Below are positions 1 to 6,243 of a stretch of 6,243 nucleotides of DNA, piece by piece. The notes under the pieces were generated by a model that saw only the letters and a list, made by a program, of their open reading frames with translations, searched no databases and was not told the DNA's origin. The first letter of the stretch is position 1, and each line of letters starts with the position of its first letter. The position numbers and the translations under genes are program-made. The stretch is taken from contig URVK01000099.1 in NCBI GenBank assembly GCA_900551305.1, positions 1 to 6,243 on the forward strand, read 5' to 3'. The stretch is from an uncultured Collinsella sp. (GTDB lineage: Bacteria > Actinomycetota > Coriobacteriia > Coriobacteriales > Coriobacteriaceae).

Positions 1-1467
1 AGCTCATCTATAAAAAAGGGCGGCGCCGTTGGGTTCGCCGCCGATATCCTGAGCCATAAGGGTGTGGACGTGGATATCGTTTCTCCGGTTGAGCCGGATG
101 AGATTCCTGCTGCTCTGGCACGTCATGTTGCTCGTCGTACTGCCGGCCGCGATGTGCACGTTTGCGTCGGCCCCTCGCGTGACGAACTCGAGGTTTTGAT
201 CGATAAGGCCGATGTTGTTGTCGATGCCATTTTTGGTACCGGTTTCCACGGAAATCTGCGTGCGCCGTTCTCCATCTGGATTCCTACGGTCAATGAATGC
301 GCCGATTGTGTCGTATCCATTGATGTTCCCTCGGGCCTGAATGCCGAGACGGGCGTTGTTGATGACGACTGCATTCGTGCCGAGCATACGGTGACGATGA
401 TTGCGCCCAAGATTGGTCTGTATAGCGCTGATGGTCCTGAGTATGCTGGCGATTTGATCTGCGGCAATCTTTACGACCGTCTTGACGAGGTCATCGATGA
501 TGTCGACCACGCCGCCGAGATTGTCGAGCCCGGTGACTTAGTTGATTACTTTGCCCCACTACCTACGAATATCGATAAGTATTCCCGTGGCTCTGTGCTT
601 ATTGTCGCCGGATCTGCGCAATATCCTGGTGCTGCCATTATGGCGGCCAAGTCTGCAGCTCGCGCGGGTGCTGGTTACGTGGCAGTCGCGGCTCCTGACG
701 CCTGCGCCAATCTTATTCGCATGGCACTTCCTTCGATTCCCGTCTTTGCTATTCCGTCTGATTCCCGCGGCTCCTTTGGCGCCGCTGCGCGCATGACGGT
801 GTGCGAGATTGCAAAGAAGTACAGCTGTGTACTGTGCGGTCCCGGTATGACGACATCTGCCGGCGCTATGCAGGTGGTTTCGGGCTTGCTCGAGCTTGAT
901 GTGCCGCTTATTTTGGACGCCGATGCACTCAACTGCCTTGCTAAGATTGCCATTGACGGTATTGATAGTAATCCCGAGATGTATCGTCGCGAGCAGCCGT
1001 TGGTTATGACGCCGCACTATCGTGAGCTTTCGCGTCTGGTTGCCGGTGACGAGGTGAACGACCTTGGTACCGCGATTGCGGCCGCGCAGAAGGTTGTCTG
1101 GGCTGCAGGCTCCGACAATCTGGTGGTCATTGCCAAGGGGCCGACGACGGCTATCTGTGGCGTTGAGCGTGTGTTGCTGCCGCTCTCGGGTCCGGCTTCT
1201 CTAGCAACTGCCGGTTCGGGTGATGTTCTCGCGGGTATTTTGGCCGGCACGCTTGCCACCATGCGCGACGAGATGGATCGTTGGGAGTTGCTGTATTCGT
1301 ACGCCGTCGCACTTCACAGCTACGCCGGTTTTGCCGCGGCGACGGAGTATGGTGAGAAGAGCGTTATCGCGACCGATCTTATCGACTTGATCGGTCCTGC
1401 CATGGAGCTGGCGGCAAAGGATGCGCTCGAAGATCTGGGAATCATGGACGAAGGGTCGGATGACTAA
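1..1467 (+). CDS. nnr: Bifunctional NAD(P)H-hydrate epimerase / ADP-dependent NAD(P)H-hydrate dehydratase, 5'-truncated
   Basis: This enzyme repairs hydrated NADH and NADPH in the cytoplasm. The N-terminal NnrE (YjeF_N) domain interconverts the R and S hydrates, and the C-terminal NnrD domain dehydrates the S form using ADP. The frame is open from base 1 with no in-frame start of its own, so the true start and the first tens of residues lie off the window; the GTG at 64 is internal. Epimerase motifs visible are DAIFGTG (bases 223-243) and SIDVPSGLNAETG (316-354). The dehydratase domain begins near base 540, with YSRGSVLIVAGS (580-615), DADALN (916-933), TPHYREL (1009-1029) and the catalytic ATAGSGDVLAGI (1204-1239, Asp in GSGD). 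The expected GxGNNGGDG epimerase motif should fall at about bases 7-36 but reads SIKKGGAVG. The gene ends in TAA two bases before alr. The family assignment is firm; the epimerase N-terminus is uncertain. Confidence 0.94.
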   Translation, partial: SSSIKKGGAVGFAADILSHKGVDVDIVSPVEPDEIPAALARHVARRTAGRDVHVCVGPSRDELEVLIDKADVVVDAIFGTGFHGNLRAPFSIWIPTVNECADCVVSIDVPSGLNAETGVVDDDCIRAEHTVTMIAPKIGLYSADGPEYAGDLICGNLYDRLDEVIDDVDHAAEIVEPGDLVDYFAPLPTNIDKYSRGSVLIVAGSAQYPGAAIMAAKSAARAGAGYVAVAAPDACANLIRMALPSIPVFAIPSDSRGSFGAAARMTVCEIAKKYSCVLCGPGMTTSAGAMQVVSGLLELDVPLILDADALNCLAKIAIDGIDSNPEMYRREQPLVMTPHYRELSRLVAGDEVNDLGTAIAAAQKVVWAAGSDNLVVIAKGPTTAICGVERVLLPLSGPASLATAGSGDVLAGILAGTLATMRDEMDRWELLYSYAVALHSYAGFAAATEYGEKSVIATDLIDLIGPAMELAAKDALEDLGIMDEGSDD

Positions 1468-1469
1468 TC

Positions 1470-2615
1470 ATGAATAAAGCCGATTTGACGCGCTGGTCCT
1501 GGGTCGAGATCGACCGTGGGGCGCTCCGTCGTAACACGAGGGCCTACAAGAACTTGCTGAATCCACGTCAGCGCCTGTGCTGCGTGGTCAAGGCCGATGC
1601 TTATGGCCATGGAGCTGTTGAGTGCGCCAAGATCATGTATTCGGCCGGTGCCGACATGTTTGCCGTGGCGACGGTTAACGAGGGCGTTGAGCTCCGACAG
1701 GGCGGGATTACGAAACCCATCCTCATCCTAAGCGAGCCGCCTATCGAGGCCATTCCGACGTTGCTCGAGTTTGATATCATGCCCTCGGTCTATACGTCTG
1801 ACTTTGCTCTTGCGTATGGCGAATGTGCCGTCGCGGCGGGCAAAGTGGGCAAGTATCATCTCGCCATCGAGACGGGCATGAATCGTATCGGCGTTCACTA
1901 CACGCAGGTGCTCGACTTTGTCCGCGGTATAAATTTCCATCGCGGTATTCAGTGCGACGGCGTATTTACGCACTTCGCCACGGCCGATGAACCTTCGGGC
2001 TGGGACTACAAACTGCAGTGTCAGCGCTTTACCGAGGCCGTTCAGGCCATTAAGGATGCGGGCTTTGAGTGCGGTATCGTGCACTGCGCCAACACGCCGT
2101 CCTCGATGCTCGACCCTTCGATGCATTTTGATATGATTCGCGCCGGCGTTGGCTTGTATGGAATGCAGCCGTGCGAGCTGAGTGGCCGCGTGATGCAGCT
2201 TGATCCCGTTATGAGCGTCCATGCGCGTGTGACGCGCGTGGCACACCCTGCGATGGGTGAGGGCGTGGGCTACGGTTTTACCTACCGCGTACCGCGTACG
2301 CGCGTTCAGATCTGCACGCTGCCGATCGGTTATGCCGATGGCCTATCGCGTACGCTTTCCAATCGTATGGATGTGCTGTATCGCGGCGAGCGCGTGCATC
2401 AGGTTGGCAATATCTGCATGGACCAGTTTATGGTCGCCATTCAGTCCAACCCGGCACACGAGATTCCCGAGGCCGAGTATGGTGACGAGATGATTATTGT
2501 CGGCCGCGATGGCGATGCCGAGATCACTATGGACGAGATGGCCCGACTGCGCGGAACGATTAACTACGAGGTCGCCTGCGGCTTTGGCATGCGTCTCGAC
2601 AAGGTCTACGTGTAG
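1470..2615 (+). CDS. alr: Alanine racemase (PLP-dependent)
   Basis: This enzyme interconverts L- and D-alanine in the cytoplasm and supplies D-Ala for peptidoglycan and, where present, teichoic acids. It has 381 residues, a normal full length for the family. The N-terminal PLP barrel carries VVKADAYGHG, with the PLP-binding lysine at residue 41, then TGMNRIG (135-141, Arg139) and RAGVGLYG (224-231). The C-terminal domain holds the second catalytic base, Tyr268, in GVGYGFTY, then PIGYADGLSR (285-294) and GNICMDQ (313-319). Start choice is constrained: a TGA at 1461-1463 closes this frame upstream and the ATG at 1470 is the first start after it. Its ribosome-binding site is weak (GAAGGG at 1450-1455, 14 bases away, or GGA at 1458-1460). 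With only two bases after the nnr stop, translation probably depends on coupling to nnr. Placement beside nnr is typical of actinobacteria. Confidence 0.98.
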   Translation: MNKADLTRWSWVEIDRGALRRNTRAYKNLLNPRQRLCCVVKADAYGHGAVECAKIMYSAGADMFAVATVNEGVELRQGGITKPILILSEPPIEAIPTLLEFDIMPSVYTSDFALAYGECAVAAGKVGKYHLAIETGMNRIGVHYTQVLDFVRGINFHRGIQCDGVFTHFATADEPSGWDYKLQCQRFTEAVQAIKDAGFECGIVHCANTPSSMLDPSMHFDMIRAGVGLYGMQPCELSGRVMQLDPVMSVHARVTRVAHPAMGEGVGYGFTYRVPRTRVQICTLPIGYADGLSRTLSNRMDVLYRGERVHQVGNICMDQFMVAIQSNPAHEIPEAEYGDEMIIVGRDGDAEITMDEMARLRGTINYEVACGFGMRLDKVYV

Positions 2616-2618
2616 GAG
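2614..2618 (+). promoter_or_regulatory. Ribosome-binding site of the uracil-DNA glycosylase gene
   Basis: AGGAG starts inside the alr stop codon (TAG, 2613-2615) and lies five bases before the ATG at 2624. It favours that ATG over the in-frame ATG at 2633, and it ties the end of alr translation to initiation of the next gene. Confidence 0.8.
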
Positions 2619-2623
2619 CCGCT

Positions 2624-3244
2624 ATGGGCGTCATGCACATCCCCGGCCATACCCATCAGGCACCACGTGAGGTCGCACTCGAGGAAATTGAGGCCGTTCT
2701 GGGCGATTGTCACCTCTGCCAGCTCTACCAGTCGCGTCACAATATCGTGTTTGGCGTGGGAAACCCCCGCGCTCGTGTGATGTTTATTGGCGAGGCGCCG
2801 GGCCGCAATGAGGATTTGCAGGGCGAGCCCTTTGTGGGGGCGGCAGGCGAGGACCTCAACGGCATTTTGTCGCTGGCGGGGCTCAAACGCGAAGACGTCT
2901 ACATTGCCAACGTGCTTAAGTGCCGCCCGCCGGGAAACCGCAATCCACGTCCCGAGGAAGTGCTGGCTTGCTCGCCGTTTTTGCGTGAGCAGATTCGAAG
3001 CATCTGGCCCGATATTATCGTGACGCTCGGCAACCCCGCGACGCACTTTGTGCTTAAGACCGAGATTGGCATTACTAAGCTGCGCGGCAGGTTCCACCAG
3101 ATGGGGCATTTTGTAGTAATGCCCACGTTCCATCCGGCAGCAGCGCTACGCAATCCGGCGTGGCAGGAACTGCTGGAGGAAGACTTTAAGATGCTGGGCG
3201 ACTATCTGGAGCGACATCCCGCACCAGAGGACGCCTCGGAATAA
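2624..3244 (+). CDS. udg: Uracil-DNA glycosylase, family 4 ([4Fe-4S])
   Basis: This enzyme removes uracil from DNA, arising from cytosine deamination or dUTP misincorporation, as the first step of base excision repair. It has 206 residues, the usual size for family 4 (also annotated as phage SPO1 DNA polymerase-related). Four cysteines are placed as expected for the iron-sulphur cluster: Cys29 and Cys32 (CHLC), Cys100 (VLKCRPPGNRNP) and Cys116 (EVLAC). The catalytic loop GEAPGRNED is at residues 56-64, followed by GEPFVGAAG (67-75). The uracil/DNA-binding HPAAAL motif is at 170-175. The start at 2624 is supported by AGGAG five bases upstream. The gene sits between alr and tsaE, which are adjacent or nearly so in many actinobacteria, so it looks like an insertion into the conserved cluster. 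Base composition does not obviously differ from its neighbours. Confidence 0.96.
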   Translation: MGVMHIPGHTHQAPREVALEEIEAVLGDCHLCQLYQSRHNIVFGVGNPRARVMFIGEAPGRNEDLQGEPFVGAAGEDLNGILSLAGLKREDVYIANVLKCRPPGNRNPRPEEVLACSPFLREQIRSIWPDIIVTLGNPATHFVLKTEIGITKLRGRFHQMGHFVVMPTFHPAAALRNPAWQELLEEDFKMLGDYLERHPAPEDASE

Positions 3245-3251
3245 TAAGGAG
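3245..3251 (+). promoter_or_regulatory. Ribosome-binding site of tsaE
   Basis: TAAGGAG follows the glycosylase stop codon immediately and ends five bases before the ATG at 3257. It is the strongest Shine-Dalgarno match in the window and fixes the tsaE start. Confidence 0.85.
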
Positions 3252-3256
3252 CATAT

Positions 3257-3763
3257 ATGTCCCTGGAGCGCCTGGGGGTAGGTACTTACAAAACGACTTG
3301 CGCTGCCGATACGGAGTACTTTGGCGAGCTAATTGCACCGTGCCTTGAGGACGGCGATGTGCTCATCCTGACCGGTGGCCTGGGGGTGGGCAAAACTCAC
3401 TTTACCAAGGGCGTCTCGCGCGGGCTGGGCGATGAGCATATGGTTACGAGCCCTACGTTTGCGCTCATGGCCGTTCATGATCAAGGCCGTATTCCGCTGT
3501 TTCACTTTGATCTATACCGTCTGGAGCATGCCTACGAGCTCGAGGATACGGGCATTTTCGATGTGCTGGGCTATGAGGGTGCTTGCCTGCTGGAATGGGG
3601 CGAACAATTCCAAGACGAGCTGACGGATGAGTATCTTTCGGTGACGCTCAAGCGTGATGAGGGCGACAGTGATGTGCGAACGATAACGCTCGAGGCGCAC
3701 GGTGACCGCGCAATGGAGCTTTCCCATTTGATTGATAAGGCTGTACAAGATGAGCTTGCATAA
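3257..3763 (+). CDS. tsaE: tRNA t6A37 threonylcarbamoyltransferase complex ATPase TsaE
   Basis: TsaE is the small P-loop ATPase that binds the TsaB-TsaD complex and is needed for repeated rounds of threonylcarbamoyl transfer to A37 of ANN-decoding tRNAs. It has 168 residues, within the family's range. The Walker A motif GGLGVGKT is at residues 40-47 (Lys46, Thr47), TSPTF at 64-68, HFDLYRLE at 83-90, and the conserved EWGE at 113-116. The C-terminal tail of about 50 residues is acidic and poorly conserved. The last 14 bases overlap the start of the downstream TsaB-RimI-TsaD gene, so the ATPase and its protein partners are probably made in coupled fashion. No competing identity is plausible. 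Confidence 0.97.
   Translation: MSLERLGVGTYKTTCAADTEYFGELIAPCLEDGDVLILTGGLGVGKTHFTKGVSRGLGDEHMVTSPTFALMAVHDQGRIPLFHFDLYRLEHAYELEDTGIFDVLGYEGACLLEWGEQFQDELTDEYLSVTLKRDEGDSDVRTITLEAHGDRAMELSHLIDKAVQDELA
3735..3740 (+). promoter_or_regulatory. Probable ribosome-binding site of the TsaB-RimI-TsaD gene, inside tsaE
   Basis: ATAAGG lies within the tsaE coding region, nine bases before the ATG at 3750. It decides the start. The upstream in-frame TTG at 3732 has only a GGAG at 3715-3718, 13 bases away, and would add six residues before the first TsaB strand with no counterpart I recognise. Confidence 0.6.
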
Positions 3764-6134
3764 CGACAACGCGCTGGTGGTGGCGTTCGATACCTCGACC
3801 GACATGCTTGCCTGCGCGGCAAGCTGGATTGATGGGCAGACGGGCGAGACGAAGCTCGTGAGTGGCGACCACATGTGTCGCCGTCACGCCAACGTTGAGC
3901 TCGTGAATACCGTTGATGGCGTGCTGGCTCAAGTCGGTCTGGATCGCAGCGATGTTGGTTGCTACGTGGTCGGCCGCGGCCCGGGGTCGTTTACGGGTGT
4001 GCGCATCGGCATCTCCACTGCCAAGGGCCTCGCGCGCGGTGCCAATGTTCCGCTGCTGGGCGTGTCGACGCTCGACGCTTGCGCTTGGACGGCGTGGAAG
4101 GCTGGCGTGCGCGGCAAGCTTGGTATCTTGGCCGATGCCATGCGCGGTGAGGTATATCCGGCACTATATATGCTGGGCGATGAGGGTCCCGAGCGTCAAT
4201 TTGAGCGCGAACACGTGGTCAAGGCCGCCGTGGCGCTCGATGAGTGGCGCCGAGCAGCGGACTGGGACCAGGTTCAGCTGACCGGTGACGGTCTCGTGCG
4301 CTATGGCAAGCTGCTGGGTGAGGACGAGACCGCCCGCTGCGTGGAGCGCGACCTGTGGTGGCCTTCGGGCGAGGGCTTGCTGCTCGCGCACGCTGCGGGT
4401 GACGGCGATCCGGCTCGCGTCCTGCCGATTTACACGCGCCTTTCGGATGCCGAGGAAAACGAGCGCAAGCGTCTTGGTCTTGCCGAGAGTGCGCAGAGCG
4501 AAATTACGGGCGTTGCCGATGAGCTCGCCGGTCGTCATCTGCAGTTCCGTCCCATGGGCGCGGCGGATGCCGAGGGCGCGAGCGCGCTAGAGGCTGCCTG
4601 CTTTGAAGGTGCCGGACACGAGGCGTGGACGCCGGGCATGTTCCTGTCCGAACTGGGCGAGGACGTCGCTGCGCCGCGTAGTTGGTGGGTGGCACACGAC
4701 GACGGCAAGCTGCTGGGCCTTGCCGGCGGTATGGTCGTGGACGGTGATGTGCAGATTCTGGATGTCGCCGTCGACTCGGCACATCGCCGTGAGGGCATTG
4801 CCCGCAAGCTGCTGTCGCATGTGAGCTATGATGCCCAGATGCTCGGCTGCACCACGGCTTCGCTCGAGGTCGAGGACGGCAACGAGGGCGCGATTGCGCT
4901 CTATGCCGCTCTGGGCTTTACCGAGGTGGGTCGTCGTCGTGGCTACTACGGTGTCGGCAAAGACGCCATCGTCATGACGGCCCCACTTCCCCTCGTACTT
5001 CCGGTCGATAACGCCTCGCCCGAGCCGACGGCAGCCGAGCAACGCGTATGGCCGCTGCCTGCGCCTGGGCGCTCCGAGGGGGAGCGCGCCGAAATTGAGC
5101 GCCGCCGCCTGGTGCTCGCTATCGAGAGTTCCTGCGACGAGACGGCCGTGGCGATTATCGATGCGGATGGCAATATGCTGGCCAACCAGGTGTCGACACA
5201 GATTGATTTTCATGCCCGCTTTGGCGGCGTGGTGCCCGAGATCGCCTCGCGCAAACACGTTGAGGTGATTGTGAGTGTCGTGGATGCGGCGCTCGAGGAT
5301 GCCGCAGCATCGCTTGGTCTTGAGGGTGGAGCCATTGCTCCCAGCGAGCTTGCCGCCGTGGGCGTGACACAGGGTCCGGGCCTGGTGGGCGCCCTCGTGG
5401 TGGGCGTTGCCTTTGCCAAAGGCTTTGCCTACGCTGCCGGTAAGCCGCTCGTATGCGTCAACCATCTGGAGGGGCACCTGTTTGCCAACCTGCTGGCGCA
5501 ACCCGACCTCAAACCGCCGTTTATCTTCACGCTTGTCTCGGGTGGGCACACCATGCTCGTGCACGTGAAGGCGTGGGGCGACTACGAGGTGCTCGGTGAG
5601 ACGCTCGACGACGCTGTGGGCGAGGCCTTCGACAAGGTAGCCAAGGCGTTGGGTCTGGGCTATCCCGGTGGCCCCATCATTTCCAAGCTGGCCGAGACGG
5701 GCAACCCCAAGGCGATCGATTTCCCCCGTGCGCTTAACAGCAGGGGAGACTATCGCTTCTCGCTTTCGGGCCTTAAAACCGCTGTGACGCTCTACATTGA
5801 ACAGGAGACCAAGGCCGGGCGCACGATTCACCTGCCCGATCTGGCAGCTTCGTTTGAGGCAGCTGTCTTTGACGTGCAGTACAAGAAGGCCAAAAACGCA
5901 TTGCACGCTACCGGATGCAAGGAATACTGCATCGGTGGCGGCGTCTCGGCCAACCCGCATCTGCGCGAGATGATGATCAAGAAGCTTGGGCGTCAGGGGA
6001 TTCGCGTAACGGTGCCGCCCTTGTCTGCCTGTACCGATAACGCCGCCATGATCGCGGAGGTCGCTCGCCGTAAATTCGACCGAGGTGAAATCTCGCCGTT
6101 CGACGTCGACGCCGATCCGAACATGACGCTGTAG
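3750..6134 (+). CDS. tsaD: TsaB-RimI-TsaD trifunctional fusion (t6A37 synthesis and protein N-terminal acetyltransferase)
   Basis: This single 794-residue cytoplasmic protein joins three usually separate ones. Residues 1-232 (bases 3750-4445) are TsaB, the t6A scaffold, with AFDTST (12-17), GRGPGSFTGVRIG (75-87) and DAMRGEVY (129-136). Residues 263-413 (4536-4988) are a RimI-type GNAT with the acetyl-CoA loop RREGIA (346-351), LEV with Glu373, and AIALYAALGF with Tyr385; these match the catalytic Glu103 and Tyr115 of E. coli RimI, which acetylates ribosomal protein S18. Residues 453-794 (5106-6131) are a full-length TsaD, the catalytic t6A subunit: IESSCDETA (458-466), metal ligands His572 and His576 in NHLEGH, SGGHT (597-601), DDAVGEAFDKVAKALGLGYPG (620-640), GGGVSAN (729-735) and CTDNAAMIA (761-769, Asp763). 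An acidic linker (233-262) and a proline/glutamate-rich linker (414-452) separate the parts. No frame break is seen and all three active sites look intact. The ATG at 3750 is preferred over TTG 3732. Confidence 0.96.
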   Translation: MSLHNDNALVVAFDTSTDMLACAASWIDGQTGETKLVSGDHMCRRHANVELVNTVDGVLAQVGLDRSDVGCYVVGRGPGSFTGVRIGISTAKGLARGANVPLLGVSTLDACAWTAWKAGVRGKLGILADAMRGEVYPALYMLGDEGPERQFEREHVVKAAVALDEWRRAADWDQVQLTGDGLVRYGKLLGEDETARCVERDLWWPSGEGLLLAHAAGDGDPARVLPIYTRLSDAEENERKRLGLAESAQSEITGVADELAGRHLQFRPMGAADAEGASALEAACFEGAGHEAWTPGMFLSELGEDVAAPRSWWVAHDDGKLLGLAGGMVVDGDVQILDVAVDSAHRREGIARKLLSHVSYDAQMLGCTTASLEVEDGNEGAIALYAALGFTEVGRRRGYYGVGKDAIVMTAPLPLVLPVDNASPEPTAAEQRVWPLPAPGRSEGERAEIERRRLVLAIESSCDETAVAIIDADGNMLANQVSTQIDFHARFGGVVPEIASRKHVEVIVSVVDAALEDAAASLGLEGGAIAPSELAAVGVTQGPGLVGALVVGVAFAKGFAYAAGKPLVCVNHLEGHLFANLLAQPDLKPPFIFTLVSGGHTMLVHVKAWGDYEVLGETLDDAVGEAFDKVAKALGLGYPGGPIISKLAETGNPKAIDFPRALNSRGDYRFSLSGLKTAVTLYIEQETKAGRTIHLPDLAASFEAAVFDVQYKKAKNALHATGCKEYCIGGGVSANPHLREMMIKKLGRQGIRVTVPPLSACTDNAAMIAEVARRKFDRGEISPFDVDADPNMTL

Positions 6135-6145
6135 CTGGTACGGCG

Positions 6146-6167
6146 CGGTCCCCGGACGGAGGGGCCG
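6146..6167 (+). other. GC-rich hairpin just after the tsaD stop codon
   Basis: CGG-T-CCCC (6146-6153) can pair with GGGGCCG (6161-6167), leaving T6149 bulged and a seven-base loop. It begins 12 bases after the TAG. It is followed by ATATAAGG rather than a T tract, so it is not a standard intrinsic terminator by itself. It could protect the 3' end of the message or slow polymerase ahead of the downstream terminator. It could also be chance in GC-rich DNA. Confidence 0.4.
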
Positions 6168-6204
6168 GATATAAGGTTTCCTGCTCTACAGTCCTGCGCA
6201 AGAC

Positions 6205-6230
6205 GAAGGCCACATTAAGTGGCCTTCTTT
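6205..6230 (+). terminator. Probable intrinsic terminator of the operon
   Basis: GAAGGCCAC (6205-6213) and GTGGCCTTC (6219-6227) form a perfect nine-pair stem with the loop ATTAA, followed by TTT. The stem can extend by pairing CGCAA (6197-6201) with TTGCG (6229-6233) across a small internal loop. The T tract is short (CTTCTTT), so termination may be partial or factor-assisted. It lies 70 bases past the TsaD stop codon, with no further gene in between. Confidence 0.72.
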
Positions 6231-6243
6231 GCGTGCGGAACTC

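Noticed and set aside
1728..2246. A 172-codon open frame on the minus strand opposite alr, and similar minus-strand frames at 4-510, 559-1017 and 2606-3133
   Set aside because: All are antisense to conserved enzymes and show a biased composition without motifs; I see no ribosome-binding site or promoter to support them.
4587..5960. A 457-codon open frame on the minus strand opposite the GNAT and TsaD region
   Set aside because: Its translation is rich in His, Arg and Gly with no recognisable motif, and it lies wholly antisense to well-supported RimI and TsaD domains. Long antisense open frames are expected opposite GC-rich coding DNA.
1..6134. An apparent base-composition rise from nnr towards tsaD that might suggest transfer of part of the cluster
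   Set aside because: Hand counts of single 60-base lines vary as much within nnr (40/60 GC at 661-720, 33/60 at 721-780, 31/60 at 901-960) as between it and tsaD (38/60 at 5281-5340). No clear boundary is seen.
6191..6204. A near-palindrome, GTCCTGCGCAAGAC, that could be an operator
   Set aside because: It has one mismatched pair, occurs once, and its right half overlaps the lower stem of the terminator; there is no promoter next to it.
5977..6213. A minus-strand frame spanning the end of TsaD and the tail, which could have been a convergent small gene
   Set aside because: Most of it is antisense to the conserved TsaD C-terminus, and its translation is low-complexity Arg/Pro/Ser-rich with no recognisable domain.
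1..6243. A hidden defence, phage, CRISPR or RNA system
   Set aside because: Almost every base up to 6134 is accounted for by five conserved housekeeping genes, and the remaining 109 bases hold only hairpins. No repeats, tRNA-like folds or transposon ends were seen.

Overview
The window is a compact, single-direction (+ strand) housekeeping operon. The first gene runs in from the left edge and the last ends about 110 bases before the right edge. From left to right it holds a 5'-truncated NAD(P)H-hydrate epimerase/dehydratase (nnr), alanine racemase (alr), a family 4 iron-sulphur uracil-DNA glycosylase, the t6A ATPase tsaE, and one 794-codon gene that fuses TsaB, RimI and TsaD. Intergenic gaps are 2, 8 and 12 bases, and tsaE overlaps the fusion gene by 14 bases, so one polycistronic message is likely. 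I see no promoter between the genes. A probable hairpin terminator closes the unit at the right end.

The organism is most likely an actinobacterium of the class Coriobacteriia, perhaps Collinsella-like. The DNA is moderately GC-rich. The order nnr-alr-tsaE-tsaB-rimI-tsaD matches the conserved actinobacterial cluster (Mycobacterium tuberculosis has alr, tsaE, tsaB, rimI and tsaD in a similar order). Fusing the last three genes is a trait I associate with Coriobacteriia. The lineage assignment is inference from gene order and recall; no marker gene such as 16S is present.

The genes cover metabolite repair (damaged NADH/NADPH), cell-wall precursor supply (D-alanine), DNA repair (uracil removal), and tRNA and ribosome maturation (t6A37 on ANN-decoding tRNAs, and N-terminal acetylation of a ribosomal protein). 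TsaE, TsaB and TsaD together form the threonylcarbamoyl-transfer machinery. TsaC, which makes the threonylcarbamoyl-adenylate substrate, is not in the window and must be encoded elsewhere.

I found no mobile element, CRISPR array, RNA gene, phage gene or defence system, and no undescribed system. The most notable points are the TsaB-RimI-TsaD fusion, the glycosylase gene placed inside the alr-tsaE junction, and an abnormal nucleotide-binding motif at the extreme left edge that may be a sequence-end artefact.
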